Source: Epithemia pelagica (Eukaryota; Bacillariophyta; Bacillariophyceae; Surirellales; Surirellaceae). From it: a DNA stretch of 64,000 nucleotides. This document shows, one piece after another, positions 41,517 to 50,829 of this stretch. The notes below the pieces were generated by a model that saw nothing but the letters and a program-made list of their open reading frames with translations, made no database searches and was not told where the DNA came from. Location of the stretch: the NCBI GenBank assembly GCA_946965045.2, contig OX337237.1, positions 2,976,001 through 3,040,000 on the forward strand, in the 5' to 3' direction. Made by a program: the position numbers and the translations under genes. Numbering within the stretch: the first letter of the stretch is position 1; each line of letters opens with the position of its first letter.

Positions 41517-42273
41517 ATGGTTCCTCGTCGTCGTACGACGCTATCGCACGAACCAACAACCACAACAGCGACAAGTCGTCACGACAGTGGCACGGCTGGA
41601 CCCAACCTCCCCATTGGTTCGTCGTTGTCGTTGTCGTCGTCGTTGTCGTCGTCGGCTTCTTCTCGCTGGTGGAATGCACAAATGACTCGACGCTCGACGA
41701 AACGACGAATTCCACGGATCGGGGCGTGGATGGCCTTGGTGGTGGTGTGTGGAATACAATGGTACGGGGTGACACAAGTCGTATGGTTCCTGGAGAATGA
41801 TACGACAACTAGTAGTACGACGACGACGCTTGTTCGGCCCAGGCCCCGTTCCAAGCAACCACCTTCGTGGACCCGCAGCGCCGTCATGTCTCGTGCTCCA
41901 CCCCATTCACAATCACAATCACAACCACAGGCGGTTTCCTTCTCCGATTCTCATCCTCATCCATTGACGGGCCTACTAGCCAACAACACCAACCACAACA
42001 CCAACCACATGACACGACGAATTCGTCTCGTCTATTGGAATGGACGAGAAGAATCGTGGTTCGACGATCCATCAGAGGAATCCTCCTCGACCCGTTCACC
42101 ACCAGGGTCCAACGACTGGTCCATCTGGGAATCCTTGTCACAACGACTCGTGTCCCAGGACGTGACGGTCGAACGGGGAGGTTCCACAAGGACAACAACG
42201 AAAAGCAGTCTCCACCACCACGTGTCGTTGTCGTCCGGGGAGCGCCGTACCACCACCAACACCACCACGACCA
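41517..42273 (+). pseudogene. 5' half of membrane glycosyltransferase gene, cut by duplication
   Basis: Frame from ATG 41517 (MVPRRRTTLSHEP) matches 48066-48840 of the complete gene, including the anchor (WMALVVVCGIQWYGV), then is cut exactly at the junction of the duplication units and runs into unrelated sequence. It lacks the predicted catalytic half. Confidence 0.85.
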
Positions 42274-42379
42274 ACTCCGTCGGTATCGTCCATCGTCGTT
42301 ATCCCCCAAGACAGACATGAACAGAGGCCTCTCCGATCTGAAAATGAGAACAACACACAACTTCTGGTACTCTTTTACA

Positions 42380-43096
42380 CTATAGGCCTCGCACAACAAA
42401 GGGGTCTGGGGGGGAGGTGCCACCACCCCCTGTCGCCGTGGGAGGTGTCGCCGTGGGAGGCGTCGGGGTGGGAGCCTTTGGGCTTTTGGGGGTCTTTGTG
42501 CTTTTGGGAGTCTTTGTGCTTTTGGGAGTCTTTGTGCTTTTGGGAGTCTTTGGGCTTGTCGGTGTGGGAGGTGTCGGTGTGGGAGGTGTCGGCGGGCGGG
42601 GAGGCGGTGTGAAAGGCGTTGGTGTGGGAGGTGTCGGCGGGCGGGGAGGCGGTGTGAAAGGCGTTGGTGTGGGAGGTGTCGGCGGGCGGGGAGGCGGTGT
42701 GAAAGGCGTTGGTGTGGGAGGTGTCGGCGTCGATGCCGTAGCCGTAGAACCTTTTGGGCTTTTGGGAGTCTTTGGGCTTTTGGTAGTCTTGGGGCTTTTC
42801 GGAGTTTTGGGGGTTTTAGGACTCTTGGATTTTTTGAGACGTCGTACTTTGCCGGTGGACGACGATGTATTTGGGAGGTCTTCCAATTCCGACAGGGCAT
42901 CAATGGGAAGCTTGATTCGTTGCCTCAAGAAATAGCTAGTATCTTGTGCTTGGGCCAGCATCACGTGAATATTGTTGTTGCTGTTGTTGTGATTAGTGTC
43001 GTGGGACCACGACAATAGCACCAGTACCAACCAAACTGCAAGACGGTTCAATCTGCAGGGCGTTAAAGACAAATGGTACGAACGACGAAACTTCAT
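42380..43096 (-). CDS. Secreted KxxK-repeat protein, silaffin-like, unit 2 copy
   Basis: 238 aa from ATG 43096. The N-terminal 100 residues are almost identical to the unit 1 protein (signal core LAVWLVLVLLSW, VQAQ replaced by AQAQ, RRLKKSKSPKTPKTPK). The repeat region differs: instead of three 63-aa modules it has three short PTPFTPPPRPPTP modules followed by KSTKTP repeats, and ends in the same GGGTSPPDPFVVRGL. Signal peptide, RxL site and KxxK clusters are all kept and no lesion is seen, so both minus-strand genes can be functional and have diverged in repeat content. Silica-matrix function is inferred. Confidence 0.7.
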   Translation of the reverse strand: MKFRRSYHLSLTPCRLNRLAVWLVLVLLSWSHDTNHNNSNNNIHVMLAQAQDTSYFLRQRIKLPIDALSELEDLPNTSSSTGKVRRLKKSKSPKTPKTPKSPKTTKSPKTPKSPKGSTATASTPTPPTPTPFTPPPRPPTPPTPTPFTPPPRPPTPPTPTPFTPPPRPPTPPTPTPPTPTSPKTPKSTKTPKSTKTPKSTKTPKSPKAPTPTPPTATPPTATGGGGTSPPDPFVVRGL

Positions 43097-44041
43097 GGTG
43101 TCGGAACGTTGCAAACGACAAGCAAGCATAAGAGAGAGGCAAACAGTTTTGGGTTGTGGGGATTCGACAAACCCTCGGTTCTCTCCTCTCGTGTTTTGAA
43201 TTTTGTGGAAACAATCGAAAAATGGTAGTCAGGATCGATCCTCTCCAACAAAACACACAATTGTATTGGGCCAACGAATCCACAAGAATGAGTACCAGAA
43301 TGAGAGTTCGTTTCAAGTTTCTTACTCCAAAGGGCCCGATGTCAGCCCTATGTAACCAATCAAGAGACGCGTTGGGACGATTATTGTTGGGAGTAAACAC
43401 ATTTTTGCATTTTGGAAAAAGAGGAAAGAGGGTTCTTACTTCTCGTGTTAGATCCAATAATGGAACATGCTCCCACATAACACCACTTTGATCCTGTCAA
43501 GACGTACTGTCATTCAAATAGTACATGCGACACGTATGAGGGCCTACCAGAGATCAAGACCAACAGCATATATGCCCCAGGGTTCTTACTTCTCGTGTTA
43601 GATCCAATAATGGAACATGCTCCCACATAACACCACAAGGATAGTCATTTCAACGAGCAAACAGACAGTGTGTGGTGTGAGGGCCTACCGCTACCGTCGA
43701 TCAAGACCAACACTATATATGCTCAATCCGTTGAAGGAGTGGTACGATTCGAAATTATTGTCTGTGGTAATGAATTTCGTTGTGCCAAGTCGTTGTGGTC
43801 ATTGGTCATTGGTCCGAGTCACAGTCATTATTCGTGAATTTGGGGATCGAGAGAGTCATTGCTGTTGAGGTGATGCAAAACGACGCCACATAATATAAAC
43901 AATAGAGATAGAGGGTCGTGGGCGTCTTTGTGTGATTCTCGTTGTGGTTCTTGTTTCTTGTTGTGCTAGTCCCCCAAATGACTCGGGCCAATGACCTCAA
44001 TGACCACAACGAATTGGCCCAAAGCTCTCCTGTACCAGTGA
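43097..44041. promoter_or_regulatory. Shared promoter region of unit 2, with extra promoter fragment
   Basis: Matches 29989-30793. It has about 100-140 bases extra: a GGGTTCTTACTTCTCGTG...CATAACACCAC segment occurs twice (43430-43486 and 43580-43636), and between them is a GAGGGCCTACCAGAGATCAAG piece typical of the opposite promoter. Confidence 0.65.
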
Positions 44042-44239
44042 CAATAATTTCGAACGAAATCCAATTATCAGACATTCCTTCAACGGATGGGGCATATATG
44101 CTGTTGGTCTTGATCTCTGGTAGGCCCTCATACGCATCGTTTTCCTCTCTCTTTCTCGTTCTGCCACAAAATTCAGAAAACCAATCCCCAAGCAACTGGT
44201 TGCCTCTCTTGCTCTCGTCTTTGGCAACGTTTCGACACC

Positions 44240-44682
44240 ATGAAGTCTCCTCCTCCTCCTCCTCCTCCTCGTTCGTCCGTTTGTCTTTGTCGCCCTCGAG
44301 GTTGAACAGTGTTGCTGCTTGGTTGGTCCTGGTGCTATTCTCTTGGACCACCGCCGACACTACTCTAATGGTGGTACAAGCACAAGGTGTCAAGTACATG
44401 TTGAGGCAACGAGTCAAGCTCCCAATGGAGGATGCACCGTTGGATGACTTGCCTACTGTCGACACTTTGTCGTCCAAAGTACGAGATCTCAAAGTACCCA
44501 AGAGCCCCAAAACTCCAAAGAGTCCAAAAACTCCAAAGAGTCCAAAAACTCCAAAGAGTCCAAAAACTCCAAAGAGCCCAAAAACTCCAAAGAGTCCAAA
44601 AACTCCAAAGAGCCCAAAAACTCCAAAGAGCCCCTAAACTCCAAAGAGCCCCAAAACTCCAAAGAGCCCCAAAAGAAACTGA
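44240..44682 (+). pseudogene. Silaffin-like KxxK protein, unit 2, frameshift and early stop
   Basis: Relative to 37158-37766 one base is missing in the CGTTCGTCCGTTTG segment (about 44267), so ATG 44240 leads out of frame and stops at about 44304. The remaining frame (VAAWLVLVLFSW, LDDLPTVD, VRDLKVPKSPKTPK) is open from upstream but lacks a suitable ATG before the signal peptide; ATG 43978 would add about 90 residues. A second change, AAA to TAA at 44635-44637, cuts the repeat region short of the KRN end. The TAG found in unit 1 is absent here. Confidence 0.75.
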
Positions 44683-44690
44683 TACTCAAT

Positions 44691-45582
44691 AAGGTTGGCC
44701 ATTCATGGACAATGGTCGGCAAACACGGTAAACACACAACGCGACTCCAAAAGAGAACAGCAGAGTGGTGTTCCTCTCGTCGCAGATCAGCCCGTTACTC
44801 TAGAGGAGGTCTCCATTGTCATTGTTGTCATCAGTTTCGTGATATTTCCGTAGTATGGTGTGAATCGCAGCAACCTCCACAGCATTTACTTTTTTTTTCT
44901 CTCTCTCTTTCTCGAAGCTCCAGCTAGTAGATTGTATTTGTACATATTGTCGCTGGAGCAGCAGCGACCGGGACTCTATTTCCAAAAGTAACGTATAATG
45001 TGTTATATCCTTGTCAAAGGACACTTGGATCGACGCAGACATTCCAGCAACAACTAACAAGAACCTATTGGAATAGGTAGTAGATAGAGGTACTCCAAGC
45101 TAGATGAGAAAGAGAAGAATATCATAGTAGTTCGAGAGCAGAGACAACAGACTATGAATGCTCTGCTGTGCTGCCCATCTGTATAAATCTCTCCATCTTT
45201 CGACCTCTCTATCAATCTGTCCAAGGAGTCTCCGACAACCACCGACAAGAAGAGAGAGGATATATCCAATCAGCAATAACAACGAGAGAATCCATCCATC
45301 CATCCAATGATGGGATTTGTACAGGGGTGCTGCTGTTCCAGGACGACATGAGCATTCCCTTTGATTCTTGTGGTGTGTGTTTCGTGTATGGCTGTCATTT
45401 TGTGACGCTCTCCGTTTTGGTAGAACTCTCTAGGTAGATCGCACTCTACTCGGATCCCTAGGCTATTCCAACCAAGCAACCAGCCAACCTACTACTATAC
45501 GAAGGGTCCGTGGTTCGGGAAACAAACGATCTACTAGAAGGGGATGCCACAACAAAACAAAACACCATTCTCGTGACATTTT
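44691..45582. other. Spacer of duplication unit 2
   Basis: Counterpart of 37767-39059 without the 339-bp insertion. No supported gene. Confidence 0.6.
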
Positions 45583-47190
45583 GCTGCTGCTTCACCACCC
45601 CGCAGTCTGTTGTTGTTGTTGTGACACACGACGAGAGCAGAGAACAAGACACATTCACACACAAACACATGACCAACAAGCAAACGGAAAACGAAAACGA
45701 GCAATGGCGAGTGGGCGAGCACATGAACAAACAAACCAACAAACGAGCACGGACGAGTGCATGTGAAGGAGGGGGCAAACAGTACCAGCAAACACAGGAC
45801 TGGAATGGAGACTCGTAAGCCGCCACAAAACTAGTACTCCAATCGTGGTCACCAAGGTCGCATGTCGGAACAACGCACTCTTGTGCCATGGAACGTACGA
45901 CGACTCGTGGGTGAGAGCCAACCGACCAACCAACCACAACAACATGAAGTAAAAAAGGATCCCGATGCTGTCAAACCCGTTCCAAACAACGAAGAAGACC
46001 AAGACCCCAATGAGAGCAGACTGCCCAACAACACAAAAGGGCGCCGGGGACCCGTCTCATGTCCCACGGATTGTTACTCTTTGTTCTGGAGCATTCTTGG
46101 TTGTTGTGGGAACGCACACGCCACAACGCGGTCCCTTTTTCACGTATTGTAGTAAAATATGGTGTGCGTCAATTTTTGTTTACGGGACGGGCTGAATGTG
46201 AGAGCAGTTTCGGATCCTTCTCACATGTCGGGTGAGTTCTCGTTCCACACACCAATCATGATTGTTGTGTTGAGTGGAAAGGTGATGCCAAACAATCTCC
46301 GATTTCCACGAAAGACGATTTGGTCCGTCACTCGTCACTCTCCATCTATTCTCTATAATAGTGTTGTCGTCGTTGTTGGCGTCATTGTGTTTTTCCGTTG
46401 TGGTGGCCGAGGTGTACCTCTTGTCGTTTGTTGTTGTTGTTGTTGTTGTTGTCGAACGTGAGACGACGTAAACAAGGATCCGAAAACGCTCCGGCATCCA
46501 GTGTCTGTCCCGCAAACAAACAAAAACTCACACAACGCCCCATACTACTACGAGAAACGGGAACCCTCCGTGACGTTGGCGTTCCCACAACCAGCAAGAA
46601 TCCACACAAAGTACGTGTGACCCCTCGACACGAGACGGGTCCCGCCCCCGGCGGACCCACGGGAATGCACATTCGGTTTGGCAGTTCTCGTTGTGGTCAT
46701 GGTCTTCTTCTTCTTCTTCTTCTTGGTTTGGTGCACGAAATCAACGGGTTTGACAGCATCTGGATCCTTTTTTACTTTTCGTTGGTTGTTGCTGGTTTGT
46801 TGGTTGGCTCTCGCCCACAAGTCGTCGAAAACGTTTCATGGCAACCGAGTACGTTCCGACTTGAGACCTCCTTTGTGACCAAGATCATTGGAGTCCTTTT
46901 TTGTGGTGGATGAAACGAGTTTTCAGCTTGGTCCAGTGGTTGCTAGTATACTGTTGGTCCCCTCCTTCACACACATGTGCCCGTTCTTTCTTGCCGGTTG
47001 GTTGGTTGGTTGGTCATTTGCTCGCCCGCTCGAAATTGTTTGTGTTCGGTTTCGGTTTCGTTTTGTTCGTCGGTCCTGTGTGCTTTTTGGTGTGTGTGTG
47101 TGTGTGTGTGTGGGAATGTGTGCGTGTAGGTGTGTTCTCTCTTGTTATCGTGTGTCACAGCAACAACAACAACAACAACAACCGACTACA
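45583..47190. repeat. 1.6-kb imperfect palindrome (foldback), copy 2
   Basis: Near-identical to 39060-40665 apart from microsatellite length changes (GTT, GT and TTC runs). Arms are as diverged from each other as in copy 1, so the palindrome predates the tandem duplication. Confidence 0.75.
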
Positions 47191-48065
47191 GAGACGACGA
47201 CTATTAGTACGGAGAGAGAGTCTCCCGCATTGCCAGCACACGAACCACATCTCACCAGCATTGAGAGAATGCTCCTGTCCTGGTAGAGTGGCGTCGTATT
47301 CCTATGCGTACTGAGGAAGCCACCGCAGCATCCCTGTCCCAAATCTCTCAAACGAGGATGGAGGAGGAAACGGTTGGATTCTCTGGTTGCGGTTGTTGTT
47401 GTTGTTGTTGGTGGTGGTGGTTGGATCTAGTATAGATCTTCTCTCGTGTCCCTGGAACGAGCCCTATCATAGTATAGCAGAGGTTGTCACTGCTCTGAAA
47501 CGAGGATGATAAGGTTAGTATAGAGTCTTGCATGGACGTCTTGTCTGTTGCATGGACTCCTAGCTCTACTAGCGAGCTTGAGAAGTAGGAGTATTGTAGG
47601 AGTACCCTCGACACCCCCTATCTTGGCGGAGTAGGTACTCCTCTCCATAGCTAGTAGAGGTATTATTATTTGCCCCTAGATAGAGCGTTTGGCGCGCGCC
47701 CATTTTGCGCTTTGCGGGCGCGGCATCCAAGCGCGCACGCCTCTGCGGTTCCGAGACACCATGAGAGACTGAGAGTGCATCCACATTTTTTTGACCACAC
47801 CAGCAAGAGACAACACACACTCTATATAGAATCAATAGAGAATCGAACGAGTCCTCCCTCTGGTATTGAGTGTGTGTGTGTGTGTGTTTCTCTCGAGAGA
47901 GAGAGAGACTGGAACCAACGAGAGACCAAGACGTTTGGTGGTTTGGTCTACCTCGTCGTCTTTTGTTTCGTACGGCGTCCAAGCCAAAGCAAACAACCGA
48001 AACCAGTCGCCACCCCACGACACTCTCCTCCTCCTCCTCCTCCGTATCATACCGCACCAATCAGA
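47191..48065. promoter_or_regulatory. Promoter region of the complete glycosyltransferase gene
   Basis: CTCTATATAGAATC at about 47819 is a likely TATA element, followed by a GTGTGTGT tract (47870-47887) and a GAGAGAGAG tract (about 47896-47907). An 8-bp inverted pair AGGAGTAC/GTACTCCT lies at 47598-47605 and 47635-47642. Confidence 0.5.
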
Positions 48066-50450
48066 ATGGTTCCTCGTCGTCGTACGACAATCTCGCACGA
48101 ACCAACAACCACAACAGCGACAAGTCGTCACGACAGTGGCACGGCTGGACCCAACCTCCCCATTGGTTCGTCGTCGTTGTCGTCGTCGTTGTCGGCGTCG
48201 GCTTGTTCTCGCTGGTGGAATGCACAAATGACTCGACGCTCGACGAAACGACGAATTCCACTGGTCATGGCCTGGATGGCCTTGGTGGTGGTGTGTGGAA
48301 TTCAATGGTACGGGGTGACACAAGTCGTATGGTTCCTGGAGAATGATACGACAACTAGTAGTACGACGACGACGCTTGTTCGGCCCAGGCCCCGTTCCAA
48401 GCAACCGCGTTCGGGGACCCGCAGCGCTGTCGTCATGTCTCGTGCTCCACCCCGCTCACAACCACACTCCTCCTCCTCCTCCTTGGACTCCTTGGACAAG
48501 AAGGACCAACGACAAGCTTGGCACGAGTACAATTCTCATACTTTTCATCATCCTATGGCAGGCCTCCTTGCCAACAACCACAACACCAACCACACGACAC
48601 GAATTCGTCTCGTCTATTGGAATGGACGAGAAGAATCGGGGTTTGACGACCCATCAGAGGAATCCTCCTCGACCCGTTCACTACCAGGGTCCAACGACTG
48701 GTCCATCTGGGAATCCTTGTCACAACTCGTGTCACAGGACGTGACGGTCGAACGGGGAGGTTCGACAAGGACAACAACTACAAGCAGTCTCCACCACTTG
48801 CCATCGTCCGGGAATCGTAGTACCACCACCACCACGACCATGACGATTCATGTCGTGGATTGGGCCTCGTATCGATCCACCTGCCAAGCCTGGCAAGCGC
48901 CTCTGGTGGACGCACAAAACGAGGACTCGACGACAAACGGCAATCACACGCAAGTGTGGATCATGTGGGATACGTCCGTCGTGTGGCATGACCTGATGCG
49001 TCGAACCCAGTGGTGTCGGGGACTTGGAAGAGGACCGGTCCGGACGCTCCTCGTCCATCAAGCCATGGTCCGTCAACGACATTGGAATCCCCGCCGCCAA
49101 TGGGTTGAACCGGGCACCATGGTTGTGGTGCCGCCTTCTAAGTCTACGACTGTGGTACCCACCCAACGCCACATTACCCAAAGCACTACAAAACATACAG
49201 ACGCCACGTCGGCTTCTGGGACCCCTACTTCGAGTAGTACTGCTGCTGCTCCGGCCGTTCACTCCGTCTATGCACCTCCCGTGGTTTCCGATGTCTGCTT
49301 GGCGCAGCAATGGCACCATCTCTGGGATCTTCCGGACAATCACAAAAACAACAAGAACGACCACAATCGTCACCCCACGAAACCGCTCAACGACGACACG
49401 TTCAAGGAATTGGCCACGCGGATTGTCACTCGACCGCGGCCCATGGACATCTTGTTTTTGGTACCCGTGTGGACGACCACTGATGTCACCGACAATCATA
49501 ACAATCACAACAAGCATCCACAGCAACAAGACCCATTGATGGAGTGGGACACGAGTCGTCCCTGGACGACCAATGCATCCTTGTCCGTCCGCCAGACTCC
49601 GTATTCCTCCCTGCGACGTCATGTGGGCCACGCCTTGGCCTTGCAATCGCAGTGGCGTGTCGAGGTGGCGTGGACACGGGCCGACCTTCCACCCTACCAC
49701 GTGGCCCGGACCGAACCCTACGGTTATCGTCATGCGGGAACCCACCACCACAACAGTTCCAGTAAGGTGGAGGAACCCACGGAACCTCAGACTCCTGCTG
49801 CAGTATCCTCGTGTGGGTGTCCCATGCATCCCATGCTGGACGCGAAACTGGTGGTCGTTGTGCAAGCCGATGAATGGGAGGGAGCGCCGTGTTTGTGGGA
49901 AGCCCTGGCGAGTGGGGCTATCGTGGTGACGGATGCCATGCAACATCCACCCTACGGAATCGAAAATGGCACGACCGTGTCCACCTTTGATTCCATGGTC
50001 AGTTTGGAGCGACTCTTGCAGTATTGGTTGACCAACACGACGGGTGTGGAACACAAAGAAGACGACAAGGACAATCACCACGACCAACCGCAAGACTGGC
50101 GGCGACGACAACGACGACACGTCATGACGCGCCAGGCATTGGAATTGGTCTGGCACCAGCATCGACCGATTCATCGATTGGAACAAGTCTTGTGGGGACA
50201 GACCCGGTCCAGTCCTACCGCAGTCCCCCTCCCATCCCTCACCACCACCATCAGTACCATCCATGATCCTGCGAAACAACGGACAACTACCACCCAATTG
50301 GTCCACAAGAAGAAGGACGACGGGCATTCCAAACACCACCACCACCGCCATCACCACCACCACACCTCCCAGAATCACCATCATCACCACCACCACCACA
50401 ATTCTGGAAGCAACCAAGGAACAATTGCCAAGGACCGCGAGACAGACTGA
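48066..50450 (+). CDS. Type II membrane glycosyltransferase-like protein, His-rich tail
   Basis: 794 aa from ATG 48066 (MVPRRRTT). The frame extends 132 codons further 5', but that part translates TATA and GT-repeat promoter DNA (VCVCV), so it is excluded. A basic, S/T-rich cytosolic part precedes one anchor (about residues 64-90, MAWMALVVVCGIQWYGVTQVV). The lumenal part has THVVDWASY-like and WIMWDTSVVWHDL beta/alpha segments, and near residue 602 DEWEGAPCLWEALASGAIVVTDAM, which resembles the nucleotide-sugar-binding C-terminal motif of GT-B/exostosin-like transferases. The tail has a long His/HN run that could bind metal. It is the complete parent of the cut copy at 41517-42273. Substrate unknown. 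Confidence 0.6.
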   Translation: MVPRRRTTISHEPTTTTATSRHDSGTAGPNLPIGSSSLSSSLSASACSRWWNAQMTRRSTKRRIPLVMAWMALVVVCGIQWYGVTQVVWFLENDTTTSSTTTTLVRPRPRSKQPRSGTRSAVVMSRAPPRSQPHSSSSSLDSLDKKDQRQAWHEYNSHTFHHPMAGLLANNHNTNHTTRIRLVYWNGREESGFDDPSEESSSTRSLPGSNDWSIWESLSQLVSQDVTVERGGSTRTTTTSSLHHLPSSGNRSTTTTTTMTIHVVDWASYRSTCQAWQAPLVDAQNEDSTTNGNHTQVWIMWDTSVVWHDLMRRTQWCRGLGRGPVRTLLVHQAMVRQRHWNPRRQWVEPGTMVVVPPSKSTTVVPTQRHITQSTTKHTDATSASGTPTSSSTAAAPAVHSVYAPPVVSDVCLAQQWHHLWDLPDNHKNNKNDHNRHPTKPLNDDTFKELATRIVTRPRPMDILFLVPVWTTTDVTDNHNNHNKHPQQQDPLMEWDTSRPWTTNASLSVRQTPYSSLRRHVGHALALQSQWRVEVAWTRADLPPYHVARTEPYGYRHAGTHHHNSSSKVEEPTEPQTPAAVSSCGCPMHPMLDAKLVVVVQADEWEGAPCLWEALASGAIVVTDAMQHPPYGIENGTTVSTFDSMVSLERLLQYWLTNTTGVEHKEDDKDNHHDQPQDWRRRQRRHVMTRQALELVWHQHRPIHRLEQVLWGQTRSSPTAVPLPSLTTTISTIHDPAKQRTTTTQLVHKKKDDGHSKHHHHRHHHHHTSQNHHHHHHHHNSGSNQGTIAKDRETD

Positions 50451-50829
50451 CGAATACAAAGGAAGCTTGTTCTGGAGGAGCTGAACCGAATGGTGGGGTA
50501 TCTAAAGTCGTGCGATTCGAATGAGAAAGGGCGCTGACAAACAAAAGTGGTGGTTTGTTCTATTATAGGATTGTATGATTCTCGTTGGACAATTGCTCTC
50601 TACCGACATTAGTGACTGATGTATCAATCTACCGGTAGAACGTGTGCCACCATTTGGATTCCCCCATACCCGATCGATTTCCGTCAACGATTTGGAACTC
50701 AAACGCATCTTTCCAGCACGCGCAAGCACTCGATTCTTGGACACAACCAAGGCATCCATCCAGCGCTCGATTCGTTTCACATTCTACGTCAATGTCCTTG
50801 CGATTCCTTTCTTGTTGTTGTAGTTGTTG
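50451..50829. other. Spacer between convergent genes
   Basis: No supported gene. Separates the 3' ends of the glycosyltransferase and the oxygenase-like gene. Confidence 0.5.

Larger units (their letters stand above)
28878..42273. repeat. Tandem duplication unit 1 (carries Copia)
   Basis: Direct repeat of 42274-48840. Order: silaffin-like gene (minus), palindromic promoter, silaffin-like gene (plus), spacer, foldback, 5' part of a glycosyltransferase gene. It differs from unit 2 by the Copia insertion (30798-36961), a 339-bp insertion (38630-38968), repeat-number changes and point changes. The unit junction at 42273/42274 shows one base of microhomology. Confidence 0.85.
42274..48840. repeat. 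Tandem duplication unit 2
   Basis: Direct copy of 28878-42273 without the Copia and the 339-bp insert. The empty Copia site is near 44044-44047 (CAATAATTTCG). Confidence 0.85.

Noticed and set aside
47670-48065. N-terminal extension of the membrane glycosyltransferase
   Set aside because: It translates the TATA region and GT/GA microsatellites; the basic start at 48066 directly before the anchor is more plausible.
28878-48840. Tandem duplication as a haplotype misassembly
   Set aside because: Not excluded, but different insertions, lesions and repeat contents in the two units and a clean junction favour a real duplication.
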